DNA of 64,000 nt from assembly GCA_001801025.1 (NCBI GenBank), contig MGWO01000007.1, positions 1,116,001-1,180,000 on the forward strand, given 5' to 3'. Positions 1 to 8,136 of the stretch are shown here, piece by piece. Within the stretch, counting starts at the first letter, position 1. The number at the start of each line of letters is the position of its first letter. The notes under the pieces are model-generated. The model was not told the DNA's origin and searched no databases. It saw nothing but the letters and a program-made list of their open reading frames with translations. Both the position numbers and the translations under genes were made by a program. The DNA is from Gallionellales bacterium GWA2_54_124. GTDB taxonomy: Bacteria > Pseudomonadota > Gammaproteobacteria > Burkholderiales > Gallionellaceae.

Positions 1-762
1 ATCATCGCCGGGGCAAAAAAATTCTCGGCGGCGGATGCCTACAACGGCATCTACCAGCTGCAAGCCTTACGCCGTGAAGCCGATAAGGTCTGGGAGGGCA
101 TCGACTGTCTAATCACGCCGACGGCCGGCAGTATTTATCGCATCGAAGAAATGCTGGCTGATCCGATCCGGCTGAACGCGAATCTAGGCTATTACACCAA
201 CTTCATGAATCTGCTCGATTGCGCCGCTGTTGCGGTACCGGCAGGCTTTCAGGATGACGGACTGCCGTTCGGCATCACGCTGGCAGCACCTGCGCATCAG
301 GATATTCCTTTGCTGCATCTGGCCGGGCGATTGATGGGCGGCGTAGCGGTGACTCAGGAGCTTTCCGCCGGACGCGTTCGTATTGCCGTCTGCGGCGCTC
401 ATATGGAAGGACTGCCGCTCAATCATCAGTTGACTTGTCGCGGCGCACATCGAGTCGAACGTACCCAAAGCTCGGCTGATTACAAGCTGTACGCGTTGCC
501 TGGCGGCCCGCCGCATCGGCCCGGGATGGTGCGAGTTGCGCCCGATGAACAAGGCTGCGCGATTGAGGTTGAAGTCTGGGAAATAGCGGCAACGGAATTG
601 GGTTCTTTCGTTGCGGGCATACCTGCGCCGCTGGGTATCGGCACGCTCACGCTGGCTGACGGAGAACAGGTTCAGGGTTTCGTCTGCGAGCAATACGCAG
701 TCAAGGACGCGCTGGATATTAGCCGATTCGGCGGTTGGCGCGCTTATCAAGGCAGCTTATAA
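1..762 (+). CDS. atzF: Allophanate hydrolase, C-terminal part (5' end cut by window)
   Basis: The open frame runs from base 1 without a start, so the gene begins outside the window. The first ~75 residues are the end of an amidase-signature domain (AAVAVPAGFQDDGLPFGITL is typical of its C-terminal part). The rest matches the small C-terminal domain of AtzF-type allophanate hydrolases (YALPGGPPHRPGMVRV, GIPAPLGIGTLTLADG). The family hydrolyses allophanate to ammonium and CO2, the second step of ATP-dependent urea breakdown after urea carboxylase, in the cytoplasm. The catalytic Lys-Ser-Ser part is outside the window. The stop codon abuts the next ATG (TAAATG), so the two genes are probably translationally coupled. 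Urea carboxylase genes would be expected upstream, but I cannot see them. Confidence 0.88.
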   Translation: MIAGAKKFSAADAYNGIYQLQALRREADKVWEGIDCLITPTAGSIYRIEEMLADPIRLNANLGYYTNFMNLLDCAAVAVPAGFQDDGLPFGITLAAPAHQDIPLLHLAGRLMGGVAVTQELSAGRVRIAVCGAHMEGLPLNHQLTCRGAHRVERTQSSADYKLYALPGGPPHRPGMVRVAPDEQGCAIEVEVWEIAATELGSFVAGIPAPLGIGTLTLADGEQVQGFVCEQYAVKDALDISRFGGWRAYQGSL

Positions 763-1614
763 ATGGAACTAAAACTCTTCAAAACGCTGTGGGGACGGAC
801 GGGTTCAATCGTATCGGCAGCAGATCAAGCTGTCGGTGCGGGCTTTGCCGGACTGGAAGGCGGCGCGGATGGAACACAGGCGTATCGCGATGAATTGTTG
901 CATGCCTTGCAGAGCCGGCAACTGGAATACATACAGGAAATCGTCACAGCAGGCGGTTATGTGCCGCGTCGTGAGGCCACTGTAGAGGAGCATGTCGCCG
1001 ATGTCGCACGCCAGTTGCAGCTGGGACAAATGCTCGAACCCCGTTCAGTCACCATTATCGGGGGATATGACGCCTGGTCGCAGGAGCAAAGCGTGCGTTT
1101 CTTTGCTGAAGCGCAGGAAATCGCGGCACGCATGAACATTCCCTGCAGTTTTGAGACGCACCGCAGTCGTTCGCTGTTCAATCCCTGGACCACGCTGGCA
1201 ATCTTGCAGCGTCTGCCTGAGCTGCGCCTCACCTGCGATTTCAGCCACTGGGTGGTGGTGATGGAGCGGCAACTGGATCAGGACTGGGAGGTCGTGCTCG
1301 ACGTGGCCCGGCATGCGTATCATATTCATGCGCGTGTCGGTTACGACCAAGGGCCGCAAGTGCCGCATCCCGCCGCCCCCGAATATGCAACCGCACTGGC
1401 ATCCCACCAGCACTGCTGGGAAGCAATCTGGACGATACAGCAGGAATCGGGATATTCAGTCACCACGATGACGCCCGAGTTCGGGCCCGATAGTTATCTG
1501 CATACCCTGCCGTTCACGCAGCAAGCGGTCGCCGATTTATGGGAGATTAATTCATGGATGGGCCAGACCGAAACAACTCACTTTCAGGATTGGAGGCTGA
1601 GCTTGAATAAATGA
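763..1614 (+). CDS. Sugar phosphate isomerase/epimerase-like TIM-barrel protein
   Basis: A 283-residue protein resembling the xylose-isomerase-like TIM-barrel superfamily. Metal-ligand-like stretches occur in the expected order: SFETHRSR near residue 130, LTCDFSHW near 160, AYHIHARVG near 187 and MTPEFGPD near 237, matching the Glu/Asp/His/Glu metal set of these barrels. The start follows the allophanate hydrolase stop directly (TAAATG) with no Shine-Dalgarno, which suggests coupled translation. The substrate is unknown. Its place behind atzF suggests a role with urea or a related small nitrogen compound, but that is inference from position only. Superfamily assignment is fairly safe; function is not. 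Confidence 0.75.
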   Translation: MELKLFKTLWGRTGSIVSAADQAVGAGFAGLEGGADGTQAYRDELLHALQSRQLEYIQEIVTAGGYVPRREATVEEHVADVARQLQLGQMLEPRSVTIIGGYDAWSQEQSVRFFAEAQEIAARMNIPCSFETHRSRSLFNPWTTLAILQRLPELRLTCDFSHWVVVMERQLDQDWEVVLDVARHAYHIHARVGYDQGPQVPHPAAPEYATALASHQHCWEAIWTIQQESGYSVTTMTPEFGPDSYLHTLPFTQQAVADLWEINSWMGQTETTHFQDWRLSLNK

Positions 1615-1704
1615 TCGCCAGCAAAATCAGCCGATTTCATTAGGTTTTAACGTAGGGTAGTTCGATTCACCATCATTTTCATCAACCAAGTAAGGAGTCG
1701 CAAA

Positions 1705-2682
1705 ATGCAAATCAAAAAATTTATCGTATCAGCCGCGTTACTGTCGGCTTCAGTTTCAGCCTTCGCCGTCACACCGGTCAAACTGGGTCTGACGACCTGG
1801 ATTGGATACGCCCCGTTCTACGTAGCCGAGGGCCGCGACCTGTATAAAAAATACGACCTGAAAGTGACGCTGCAAACCTTTGCTGATCCTGCCATGTTGC
1901 CTTCGGCAATGGCCAGCAAAGCCGTCGATGGTGCATTGATGACCTATGATCAGGTGATCGGTGCGGTCGCTCAAGGGCAAGATTTTAAGGTCGTGATGCC
2001 GATCGATTATTCCAACGGCGGGGATGCGGTACTTGCGGGAAAAGGCATTAGCAAAATCAGCGATTTAAAAGGCAAAAAGGTTGCTTATGCACCGCTGTCG
2101 CCTTCAGATTTTCTGATCTCGTACGCCCTTAAGAGTAACGGTATGACCGACAAGGACATCAGTCCTGTCAACATGACGCCTGAGGCGATTCCTTCTGCGA
2201 TGGCCTCCGGTGCGGTTCAGGTGGGGGTGACTTATGAGCCTAACGTGTCGCAAATACTGGCGATGGAGGGCGGCAAAAAATTCCATGTGATCTATTCGTC
2301 CAAAGAAGCACCCGGTCTGATCGCTGACGTACTGGTGTTCGATGGGGCGCATATCCAGAAGAATGGCCGTGAAATTACCAGCCTGATCAGGGCTTATCTG
2401 GATGGTCTGGCCTACATGCAGGCAAAGCCTGCAGAGTCGGCAGCCATTATCGGCAAGGCCATCGGGGTGTCAGGCAAGGAAGTGCTAGAGCAACTCAAAG
2501 GGGTTTACAACATTCCGTTCAGTGAAATGCAAAAACCGTTCGCGCAGGGCCGTGACACCAAGTCATATTTTGTCAGCGGAGACGTCATCAATACCCTCCT
2601 GCTGAAGAGCGGTCAGATCAAGAAAACCGTGGCAATCCCCGCCACCCTTGATGATCGCTTTGTCAAATCCTTGGCGAAATAA
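1705..2682 (+). CDS. ABC transporter substrate-binding protein (SsuA/TauA/NMT1-like)
   Basis: A 325-residue protein with a Sec signal peptide (MQIKKFIVSAALLSASVSAFA) and the fold signature of SsuA/TauA/THI5-type binding proteins (GLTTWIGYAPFYVAEGRDL at the N terminus, then MASKAVDGALMTYDQVIGA). It should bind a small ligand in the periplasm for an ABC importer. A good Shine-Dalgarno (AAGGAG) precedes the ATG. No permease or ATPase gene follows; a strong terminator stands 19 bases after the stop, so partners must lie elsewhere, perhaps upstream of the window with the urea genes. The ligand cannot be read from the sequence; the urea-degradation neighbour suggests a nitrogen compound. Confidence 0.85.
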   Translation: MQIKKFIVSAALLSASVSAFAVTPVKLGLTTWIGYAPFYVAEGRDLYKKYDLKVTLQTFADPAMLPSAMASKAVDGALMTYDQVIGAVAQGQDFKVVMPIDYSNGGDAVLAGKGISKISDLKGKKVAYAPLSPSDFLISYALKSNGMTDKDISPVNMTPEAIPSAMASGAVQVGVTYEPNVSQILAMEGGKKFHVIYSSKEAPGLIADVLVFDGAHIQKNGREITSLIRAYLDGLAYMQAKPAESAAIIGKAIGVSGKEVLEQLKGVYNIPFSEMQKPFAQGRDTKSYFVSGDVINTLLLKSGQIKKTVAIPATLDDRFVKSLAK

Positions 2683-2700
2683 ACCATTTTCAGCCTGCTA

Positions 2701-2738
2701 AACCGTCATTCCTGCACCTGCAGGAATGACGGTTTTTT
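2701..2738 (+). terminator. Rho-independent terminator after the binding-protein gene
   Basis: A perfect 16-bp inverted repeat (AACCGTCATTCCTGCA / TGCAGGAATGACGGTT) with a 2-base gap is followed by a run of T. The ATG at 2726 used by the ORF track for the next gene lies inside this hairpin, which argues against that start. Confidence 0.9.
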
Positions 2739-2758
2739 CTGATATTGAACGCACGGAG

Positions 2759-3676
2759 ATGTCTCCTTATTTTATGGCAATTCGTACAATTTTCCTCCGG
2801 CCTGAAAAGGGTAGGGCTATCCCGGCATTGCTCGCAGGTTCGGTGATCTGGGGGCTGTTCTGGTGGCCGCTCAAAGCATTCGATGCGGCGGGTATTCATA
2901 GCGGATTTGTGCAGGTCTTCGCGTACAGTCTGTCGGCACTGGTGCTGTTGCCATTCGTATGGCGTCGTCTGTCGGTCTGGCGCAATCAGTCCGGTTTGCT
3001 GCTGCTCATCGCCCTGTTGGGGGGCTGGGCCAATGCCTCTTTTGCCACCTCGCTGGCAGAAGGCAGTGTGGTTCGGGTGATGTTGCTGTTCTATCTGGCA
3101 CCAGTCTGGACCATCATCGCCGCGCGAATTTTCCTCGACGAAGCTTTTACCCGGCTGCGCTTATTCGCATTAATGCTGGCGCTCGCGGGATTATTCGCGA
3201 CACTCGGCGGCCCGGCGGTATTCGCCGCACCACTATCTGCCATTGACCTGCTGGCACTTTCGTCTGGCCTTGCCTTCGCGCTCAACAACGTTGCCATTCG
3301 CGCAGGACACGGCTTGCCCGAATTGATCAGAGCTTTAGCTGTATTCGCCGGGTGTGCCGTTATTTCGCTAGGTTTTATGTTTTGTAACCCGCAACCGTTT
3401 CCGGCACTTAATGCCTTGCACGTTTGGGGCTTGGTCGCCATTGGGTTGCTTTGGATACTACCCGGCACACTCGCCACGTTTTATGGTGTCGCTCGCTTGG
3501 ATGCAGGCCGTGCCGCCATCCTGCTGCTGACGGAACTGGTTGTAGGCGTGTTCTCTGCCATGCTGATAGGCGCTGAACATTTGTCTTTACAGGAAGCCAT
3601 TGGGGGCGCGCTTATCTTGTCGGCCGCCGTACTCGAAGCGCGCAGCGAATCAAAAGCTGAGGAGAAATACGCATGA
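2759..3676 (+). CDS. EamA/DMT-family transporter
   Basis: An integral membrane protein of about 305 residues with roughly ten hydrophobic helices and the two-repeat look of EamA (drug/metabolite transporter) proteins, e.g. ALLAGSVIWGLFWWPLKAF at the front and AILLLTELVVGVFSAMLIG in the second repeat. Such proteins export or exchange small metabolites across the inner membrane; the substrate is unknown. I prefer a start at 2759 or the ATG at 2774 to the track start at 2726, because 2726 lies inside the preceding terminator. The stop overlaps the next ATG by four bases (ATGA), so it is co-translated with the metallo-hydrolase gene. Confidence 0.85.
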   Translation: MSPYFMAIRTIFLRPEKGRAIPALLAGSVIWGLFWWPLKAFDAAGIHSGFVQVFAYSLSALVLLPFVWRRLSVWRNQSGLLLLIALLGGWANASFATSLAEGSVVRVMLLFYLAPVWTIIAARIFLDEAFTRLRLFALMLALAGLFATLGGPAVFAAPLSAIDLLALSSGLAFALNNVAIRAGHGLPELIRALAVFAGCAVISLGFMFCNPQPFPALNALHVWGLVAIGLLWILPGTLATFYGVARLDAGRAAILLLTELVVGVFSAMLIGAEHLSLQEAIGGALILSAAVLEARSESKAEEKYA

Positions 3677-4455
3677 ATCTGGTATTGCGTCTCTGGCCGT
3701 TGCTGACCGCCACACACAGTTACGATAAATCGCTTTCAACCCGCAACCGTGGTCAAGGACAGCTCATTCAGGCACCGATACTTGCCTATCTGATCGAGAC
3801 TAGCAACGGACGCATCCTGTTTGATGTCGGCTGCGATTATACCAAGATTGCCGACCCGGCTCAGCGCGCACAGTATTACGACCCGGAAAATTTTGCGTTC
3901 GGCGCGCCCGAGATGCAGGAGCCGCAGCGCTTGCCGCGTCACCTTGCCAAATTGGGGCTGACACCGGCCGATGTGGATGTGGTATTTCTGAGTCATCTGC
4001 ATTTCGATCATGCGGGTGGACTATGTGATGTATGCGGCAAGGAAGTCCACGTACAACACGACGAGCTGGAAGCTGCTCGAACGGGGAATGATGCAGCTTA
4101 TTTCCCAGCCGATTTTTCGGGTGATTATCCGTGGAAAGTAAAGCGTGGCGAATACGATCTGGTGCCGGGGGTACGAGCCATCTCAACGCCCGGACACACG
4201 GCGGGTCACATGTCATTGTGGGTAGAGCTACCCAAAGGTTCACCCATATTGCTTTGTGGTGATGCAGCTGATCTTGCCGAGAATCTGCAGCAGGAGATTG
4301 CGCCCGGTTTATGCTGGCAAGACCGTGACGATTTGGCCCTGAGCAGTATCCGAAAACTAAAGCGTCTTGCTAGCGAAGAGCAGGCTCAACTTTGGCCCAA
4401 CCACGACATGGAATTCTTTCGCTCGTTAAAACAATTCCCAGATTGGCACGAATAA
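3673..4455 (+). CDS. MBL-fold metallo-hydrolase, AHL-lactonase-like
   Basis: A 260-residue metallo-beta-lactamase-fold hydrolase. The metal motif SHLHFDHAGG (HxHxDH) lies at residues 107-116, followed by STPGHTAGHMS near 170, a metal Asp in LLCGDAAD near 196 and WPNHDMEFF near the end. This layout is that of the AiiA/AttM group, which opens lactone rings such as acyl-homoserine lactones and needs two zinc ions. It is probably cytoplasmic, since no signal peptide is seen. It overlaps the EamA gene by four bases. Whether it really acts on quorum-sensing lactones cannot be read from sequence; other MBL substrates are possible. Confidence 0.82.
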   Translation: MNLVLRLWPLLTATHSYDKSLSTRNRGQGQLIQAPILAYLIETSNGRILFDVGCDYTKIADPAQRAQYYDPENFAFGAPEMQEPQRLPRHLAKLGLTPADVDVVFLSHLHFDHAGGLCDVCGKEVHVQHDELEAARTGNDAAYFPADFSGDYPWKVKRGEYDLVPGVRAISTPGHTAGHMSLWVELPKGSPILLCGDAADLAENLQQEIAPGLCWQDRDDLALSSIRKLKRLASEEQAQLWPNHDMEFFRSLKQFPDWHE

Positions 4456-4569
4456 ACCAACTAAATTCAACAAGGCTCGATAAAACATGAGCTAGGTTTA
4501 CATTTTTCAAAATTGACAAGTTGTTGTGAGCGCCACTGACAATATTGCTCTGAAAGGATAAGGAAGATT

Positions 4570-5208
4570 ATGTACATCCCAAAACAATTCGAAGAAACAG
4601 ACGTTGAGGTTTTACACGAGCTGATTCGGATAAAACCGCTGGCAACACTGGTTACACTCAATGCTGGTGGTATCGAAGCCAACCCTATTCCGCTGATATT
4701 GTCGGCGGAAACTAAGCCTTATGGAACGCTAAGCGGGCATGTGGCGAGATCCAATCCGCTCTGGCAGGATCATCCTGCTGATGCTGACGTGCTGGTAATT
4801 TTTCACGGCTCTGAAAGCTATATCACGCCTTCGTGGTACGCCTCCAAGGCGGAATCCGGCAAAGTGGTGCCTACTTGGAACTATGTGAGTGTTCAGGCTA
4901 AGGGCAGATTGCGCGTCACTCATGAGCCGGACTGGATCCTGTCCCAGCTGGAGTCTCTTACGGCACATAACGAAGCTGGCTTTGAACATCCGTGGACTGT
5001 GGCGGATGCACCACACGAATTCACCCGTAAACTGCTGGATGTGATTGTGGGGATTGAGATAGAGATCACAGAGCTTAAAGGTAAGTGGAAAGTCAGCCAG
5101 AATCGATCGGATCAGGATCGTGCATCCGTCGTCGGCGGGCTGACCAGCACAGGCCAGCCTGAAATGGCCGCGCTCGTTAAGCGCTGCGCGAAAGACGGTG
5201 CAATATGA
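4570..5208 (+). CDS. PaiB-like FMN-binding negative transcriptional regulator
   Basis: A 212-residue protein with the hallmarks of the PaiB family (start MYIPKQFEE, then HGSESYITPSWYASK and VPTWNYVSVQAKG, ending in KWKVSQNR). The fold is an FMN-binding split barrel. In Bacillus, PaiB is tied to repression of sporulation and protease genes, but in proteobacteria the role is mostly unknown and may be oxidoreductive. The ATG has a good Shine-Dalgarno (AAGGATAAGGAAG). Its stop overlaps the start of the broken phzF gene by four bases, so both were one operon. Confidence 0.88.
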   Translation: MYIPKQFEETDVEVLHELIRIKPLATLVTLNAGGIEANPIPLILSAETKPYGTLSGHVARSNPLWQDHPADADVLVIFHGSESYITPSWYASKAESGKVVPTWNYVSVQAKGRLRVTHEPDWILSQLESLTAHNEAGFEHPWTVADAPHEFTRKLLDVIVGIEIEITELKGKWKVSQNRSDQDRASVVGGLTSTGQPEMAALVKRCAKDGAI

Positions 5209-5974
5209 AAATCAGACAATTTCAAGTGGATGCGTTCGCGGAGCGGGTTTTTGAGGGCAACCCGGCAGCGGTGTGTCCGCTCAATCACTGGCTTGAGGAC
5301 AATTTGTTGCAATCCATCGCTGAGGAAAATAATCTGTCTGAAACAGCATTTTTCGTCCCCTCTGAAAAAGTCTACGAATTGCGATGGTTTATACCCGTTA
5401 CGGAAGTTGATCTGTGTGCTCATGCAACGCTTGCAGCATATTTGAAGAGCTTGGTTACACCAGGCAGCGCATCACCTTTGAGACACGCAGCGGTGATTTG
5501 TTCGTACAAAGGGATGGCATTCGCCTGAAGATGGATTTTCCTGCGTGCCCAGCCGTTCCGTGCGAAATATCGGAGTTACTAACCAAGGGGCTGGGGCGAC
5601 GTCCTTTTGAAGTTCTGGCCGCAGACGACTACATGGCGGTATTCGAAAGTGAAGATATTGTGCGAGCCATCAGACCGGATCAGGCTTTACTGGCTCAGCT
5701 TGATTTACGCGGTGTCATCATTACGGCTCCCGGCGTTGAGGTGGATTTTGTCAGCAGGTTCTTTGCACCGAAGTTTGGCATACCGGAAGACCCTGTAACC
5801 GGTTCTGCTCACTGTGCGCTGACGCCGTACTGGGCGACAAAACTTGGGAAAAACCGTTTGATAGCACGACAAATTTCCAAGCGCGGAGGGCGCCTAAGCT
5901 GTGAGATAAATGATGGGCGAGTGATTCTGTCTGGAGGTGCAATTACTTTTATGAGTGCGAATATTACAGTTTGA
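5205..5974 (+). pseudogene. PhzF-family isomerase/epimerase, broken by a frameshift
   Basis: Two overlapping frames together give one PhzF-like protein. The first (5205-5528) carries MKIRQFQVDAFAERVFEGNP and SETAFFVPS up to CAHATLAA. The second (from about 5440 to 5974) continues with IFEELGYTRQRITFETRSGDLFV and includes EDPVTGSAHCALTPYWA, a family signature. The join near 5437-5445 needs one added base, so a single-base deletion is the simplest explanation. PhzF proteins catalyse isomerisations in phenazine and other metabolism and use a Glu near residue 45 (NNLSETAFF here). As read, only an inactive fragment would be made, unless the indel is a sequence error. Confidence 0.85.
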
Positions 5975-6174
5975 GATTGTTGCGATTGAAATTGTTCAAG
6001 CGTAAGTCTTTAGTGTTTTTCTTGCTGCAGAAAAAACATTGGTTGGCTAAATTTTGAACCGATAAATAATCTTCACTGACTGGTTTGAGGCGGTGTATTA
6101 TCCAAACCGTCCATCAGGAACGTGCCATTAGCAGCCGTTAGTGGCCTCCTAAATTTCTTGTAATATCTTAAAAA

Positions 6175-8121
6175 ATGGCTAGCAATTACCTAGAACGTAG
6201 TACCCAACTACGCCCAATTCTGGCACTACTGCCTCCTATGCTGGCATTTGCGGTGCAATGGGAATTCTGGTTCATATTTCAGCCGTTAGTGTGGTTTTTG
6301 TTTTATCCCGCCGTATTTTTCAGTGCTTTGATCGGAGGTTTCATTCCCGGAATAATCGCTACTGTTTTTTCAGCTCTGATTGTATGGTGGTTCTTTATCC
6401 CGCCGCAGTTTTCCTTCAGTTTAAATTCACCCATGGAGTTCGTATCGATCATCATGTTTTGTGTCATGGGGGGGCTGTTTAGCATCACGCTGGGTCGCCT
6501 AAAAACTGTTATTCAGTTGGCTGCTGAGACAAATAATAAATTACGTCTGAGCGAGAAGCATTACCGTTTGTTGGTAGATGGCGTCAAGGATGTCGCTAAT
6601 ATCATGCTGGATGCAAGCGGACGCGTGATTAGCTGGAACGAGGCGGCCCAACGACTCAAGGGTTATACCTCAGAAGAAATCATAGGACAGCATTTTTCAA
6701 TTTTCTATCCGTCCGATCAGGATGTATTTGAAAAGACGGAAGCTGAACTTGTTGCGGCACAGGAACAAGGGTGTATCGAAGATGAAGGTTGGCGATTGCG
6801 CAGAGATGGCTCCCGGTTCTTGGCACATGTAATGATTACGCCTCTGTACGGTGATCAGGGTGAGTTACTGGGGTTCTCCAAGATTTCACACGACATCACT
6901 GAGCGAAAAAATGCTGAAGAAGCCTTGCGCCAACTGAGTGAGCGGCTCTCGCTCGCCACCCGAGCCGGCGGGGTCGGTATCTGGGATTATGATGTGGTGC
7001 ATAACACCCTGAGTTGGGATGATCAGATGTTCGTACTGTACGGCGTCAGCCGTGAGCAGTTTAGCGGCGCTTATGAGGCTTGGCGGTCAGGACTTTTTCC
7101 TGACGATGCTGCACGCGGAGATTTGGAAATCCAGATGGCGCTGAGCGGAGAGAAAGATTTTAATACTGAATTTCGTGTGCTGAAACCTGATGGGACAATC
7201 CGCCATATCCGTGCAATGGGCAACGTACAGCGCGACGGGCAAGGCCAGCCCCAGCGTATGGTCGGCACGAACTGGGATATCACCGAACAGGTACAAAGCC
7301 GAACGGCACTACTCGACGCCAAACAAAAAGCGGAAGAGGCACTCATGTTGCAGCGTAGGCTGCAGGATGAACTGGTTCAGTCTGAAAAATTAGCTGCCTT
7401 GGGTGAACTAGTGGCTGGCGTTGCGCATGAAATTAATACGCCGGTTGGAATTACACTCAGTGCTGCGACCCATTTAAGTTCAGAAACAAAGAAGACCGAC
7501 GCGCTCTATCAGGCAGGAGAACTCACTGAAGAAGGACTCGCTGAATATTTTTCCACTGCACAGCAGGCAAGTCAGTTGATCACAATCAATAGCCGGCGCG
7601 CGGCTGATCTGATACACAGCTTTAAACAGATTGCCGTTGATCAGGCTGGCGGCGAGATGCGAAATTTCGATCTAGCAGACTATCTGAATGAGATTTTGCT
7701 GTCTGTGGGGCCTAAGCTCAGGAAACGCAATGTGGCGGTAAAAACAGACTGCCCGGCAGGAATTTTGCTGCATGGACTACCAGGGGTCTTGGCGCAAGTG
7801 CTAACTAACCTGATCATGAATTCGCTGCTGCACGGCTACAATGAAGATCAGCACGGTCAAATTGAGATTGCCGTACACGATACAGGTGACCATATCGAAC
7901 TTGTCTATCACGACGACGGGAAAGGGATTCCCCTCGAGTTTCACCACAAGATATTCGATCCGTTTTTTACGACCGCACGCGGCAAGGGGGGCAGCGGGAT
8001 GGGATTGCATATTGTCTATAATATCGTCACTCAGATGCTTCATGGCAGTATAGAAATGCAAAGTTCGCCGGGGAAAGGCTGCACTTTTATCCTGCATTTT
8101 CCACGCATACTGGCCGACTAA
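6175..8121 (+). CDS. Membrane sensor histidine kinase (DUF4118-PAS-PAS-HisKA-HATPase)
   Basis: A 648-residue kinase. Residues ~12-110 hold about four membrane helices like the DUF4118 module of KdpD. A PAS domain follows (~125-245, ending in GFSKISHDITERKNAEEAL), then a second PAS_3-type domain (~255-375, ending MVGTNWDITEQ). The phospho-acceptor His is in GELVAGVAHEINTPVG. The ATP-binding domain has NLIMNSLLHGY (N box), HDDGKGIP (G1) and GKGGSGMGLHIV (G2). It should phosphorylate a partner receiver, most likely the REC-GGDEF protein 15 bases downstream. The ATG has no clear Shine-Dalgarno. The signal sensed is unknown; two PAS domains would fit redox or small-molecule sensing. Confidence 0.9.
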   Translation: MASNYLERSTQLRPILALLPPMLAFAVQWEFWFIFQPLVWFLFYPAVFFSALIGGFIPGIIATVFSALIVWWFFIPPQFSFSLNSPMEFVSIIMFCVMGGLFSITLGRLKTVIQLAAETNNKLRLSEKHYRLLVDGVKDVANIMLDASGRVISWNEAAQRLKGYTSEEIIGQHFSIFYPSDQDVFEKTEAELVAAQEQGCIEDEGWRLRRDGSRFLAHVMITPLYGDQGELLGFSKISHDITERKNAEEALRQLSERLSLATRAGGVGIWDYDVVHNTLSWDDQMFVLYGVSREQFSGAYEAWRSGLFPDDAARGDLEIQMALSGEKDFNTEFRVLKPDGTIRHIRAMGNVQRDGQGQPQRMVGTNWDITEQVQSRTALLDAKQKAEEALMLQRRLQDELVQSEKLAALGELVAGVAHEINTPVGITLSAATHLSSETKKTDALYQAGELTEEGLAEYFSTAQQASQLITINSRRAADLIHSFKQIAVDQAGGEMRNFDLADYLNEILLSVGPKLRKRNVAVKTDCPAGILLHGLPGVLAQVLTNLIMNSLLHGYNEDQHGQIEIAVHDTGDHIELVYHDDGKGIPLEFHHKIFDPFFTTARGKGGSGMGLHIVYNIVTQMLHGSIEMQSSPGKGCTFILHFPRILAD

Positions 8122-8136
8122 ATAAGGAATAACCTC

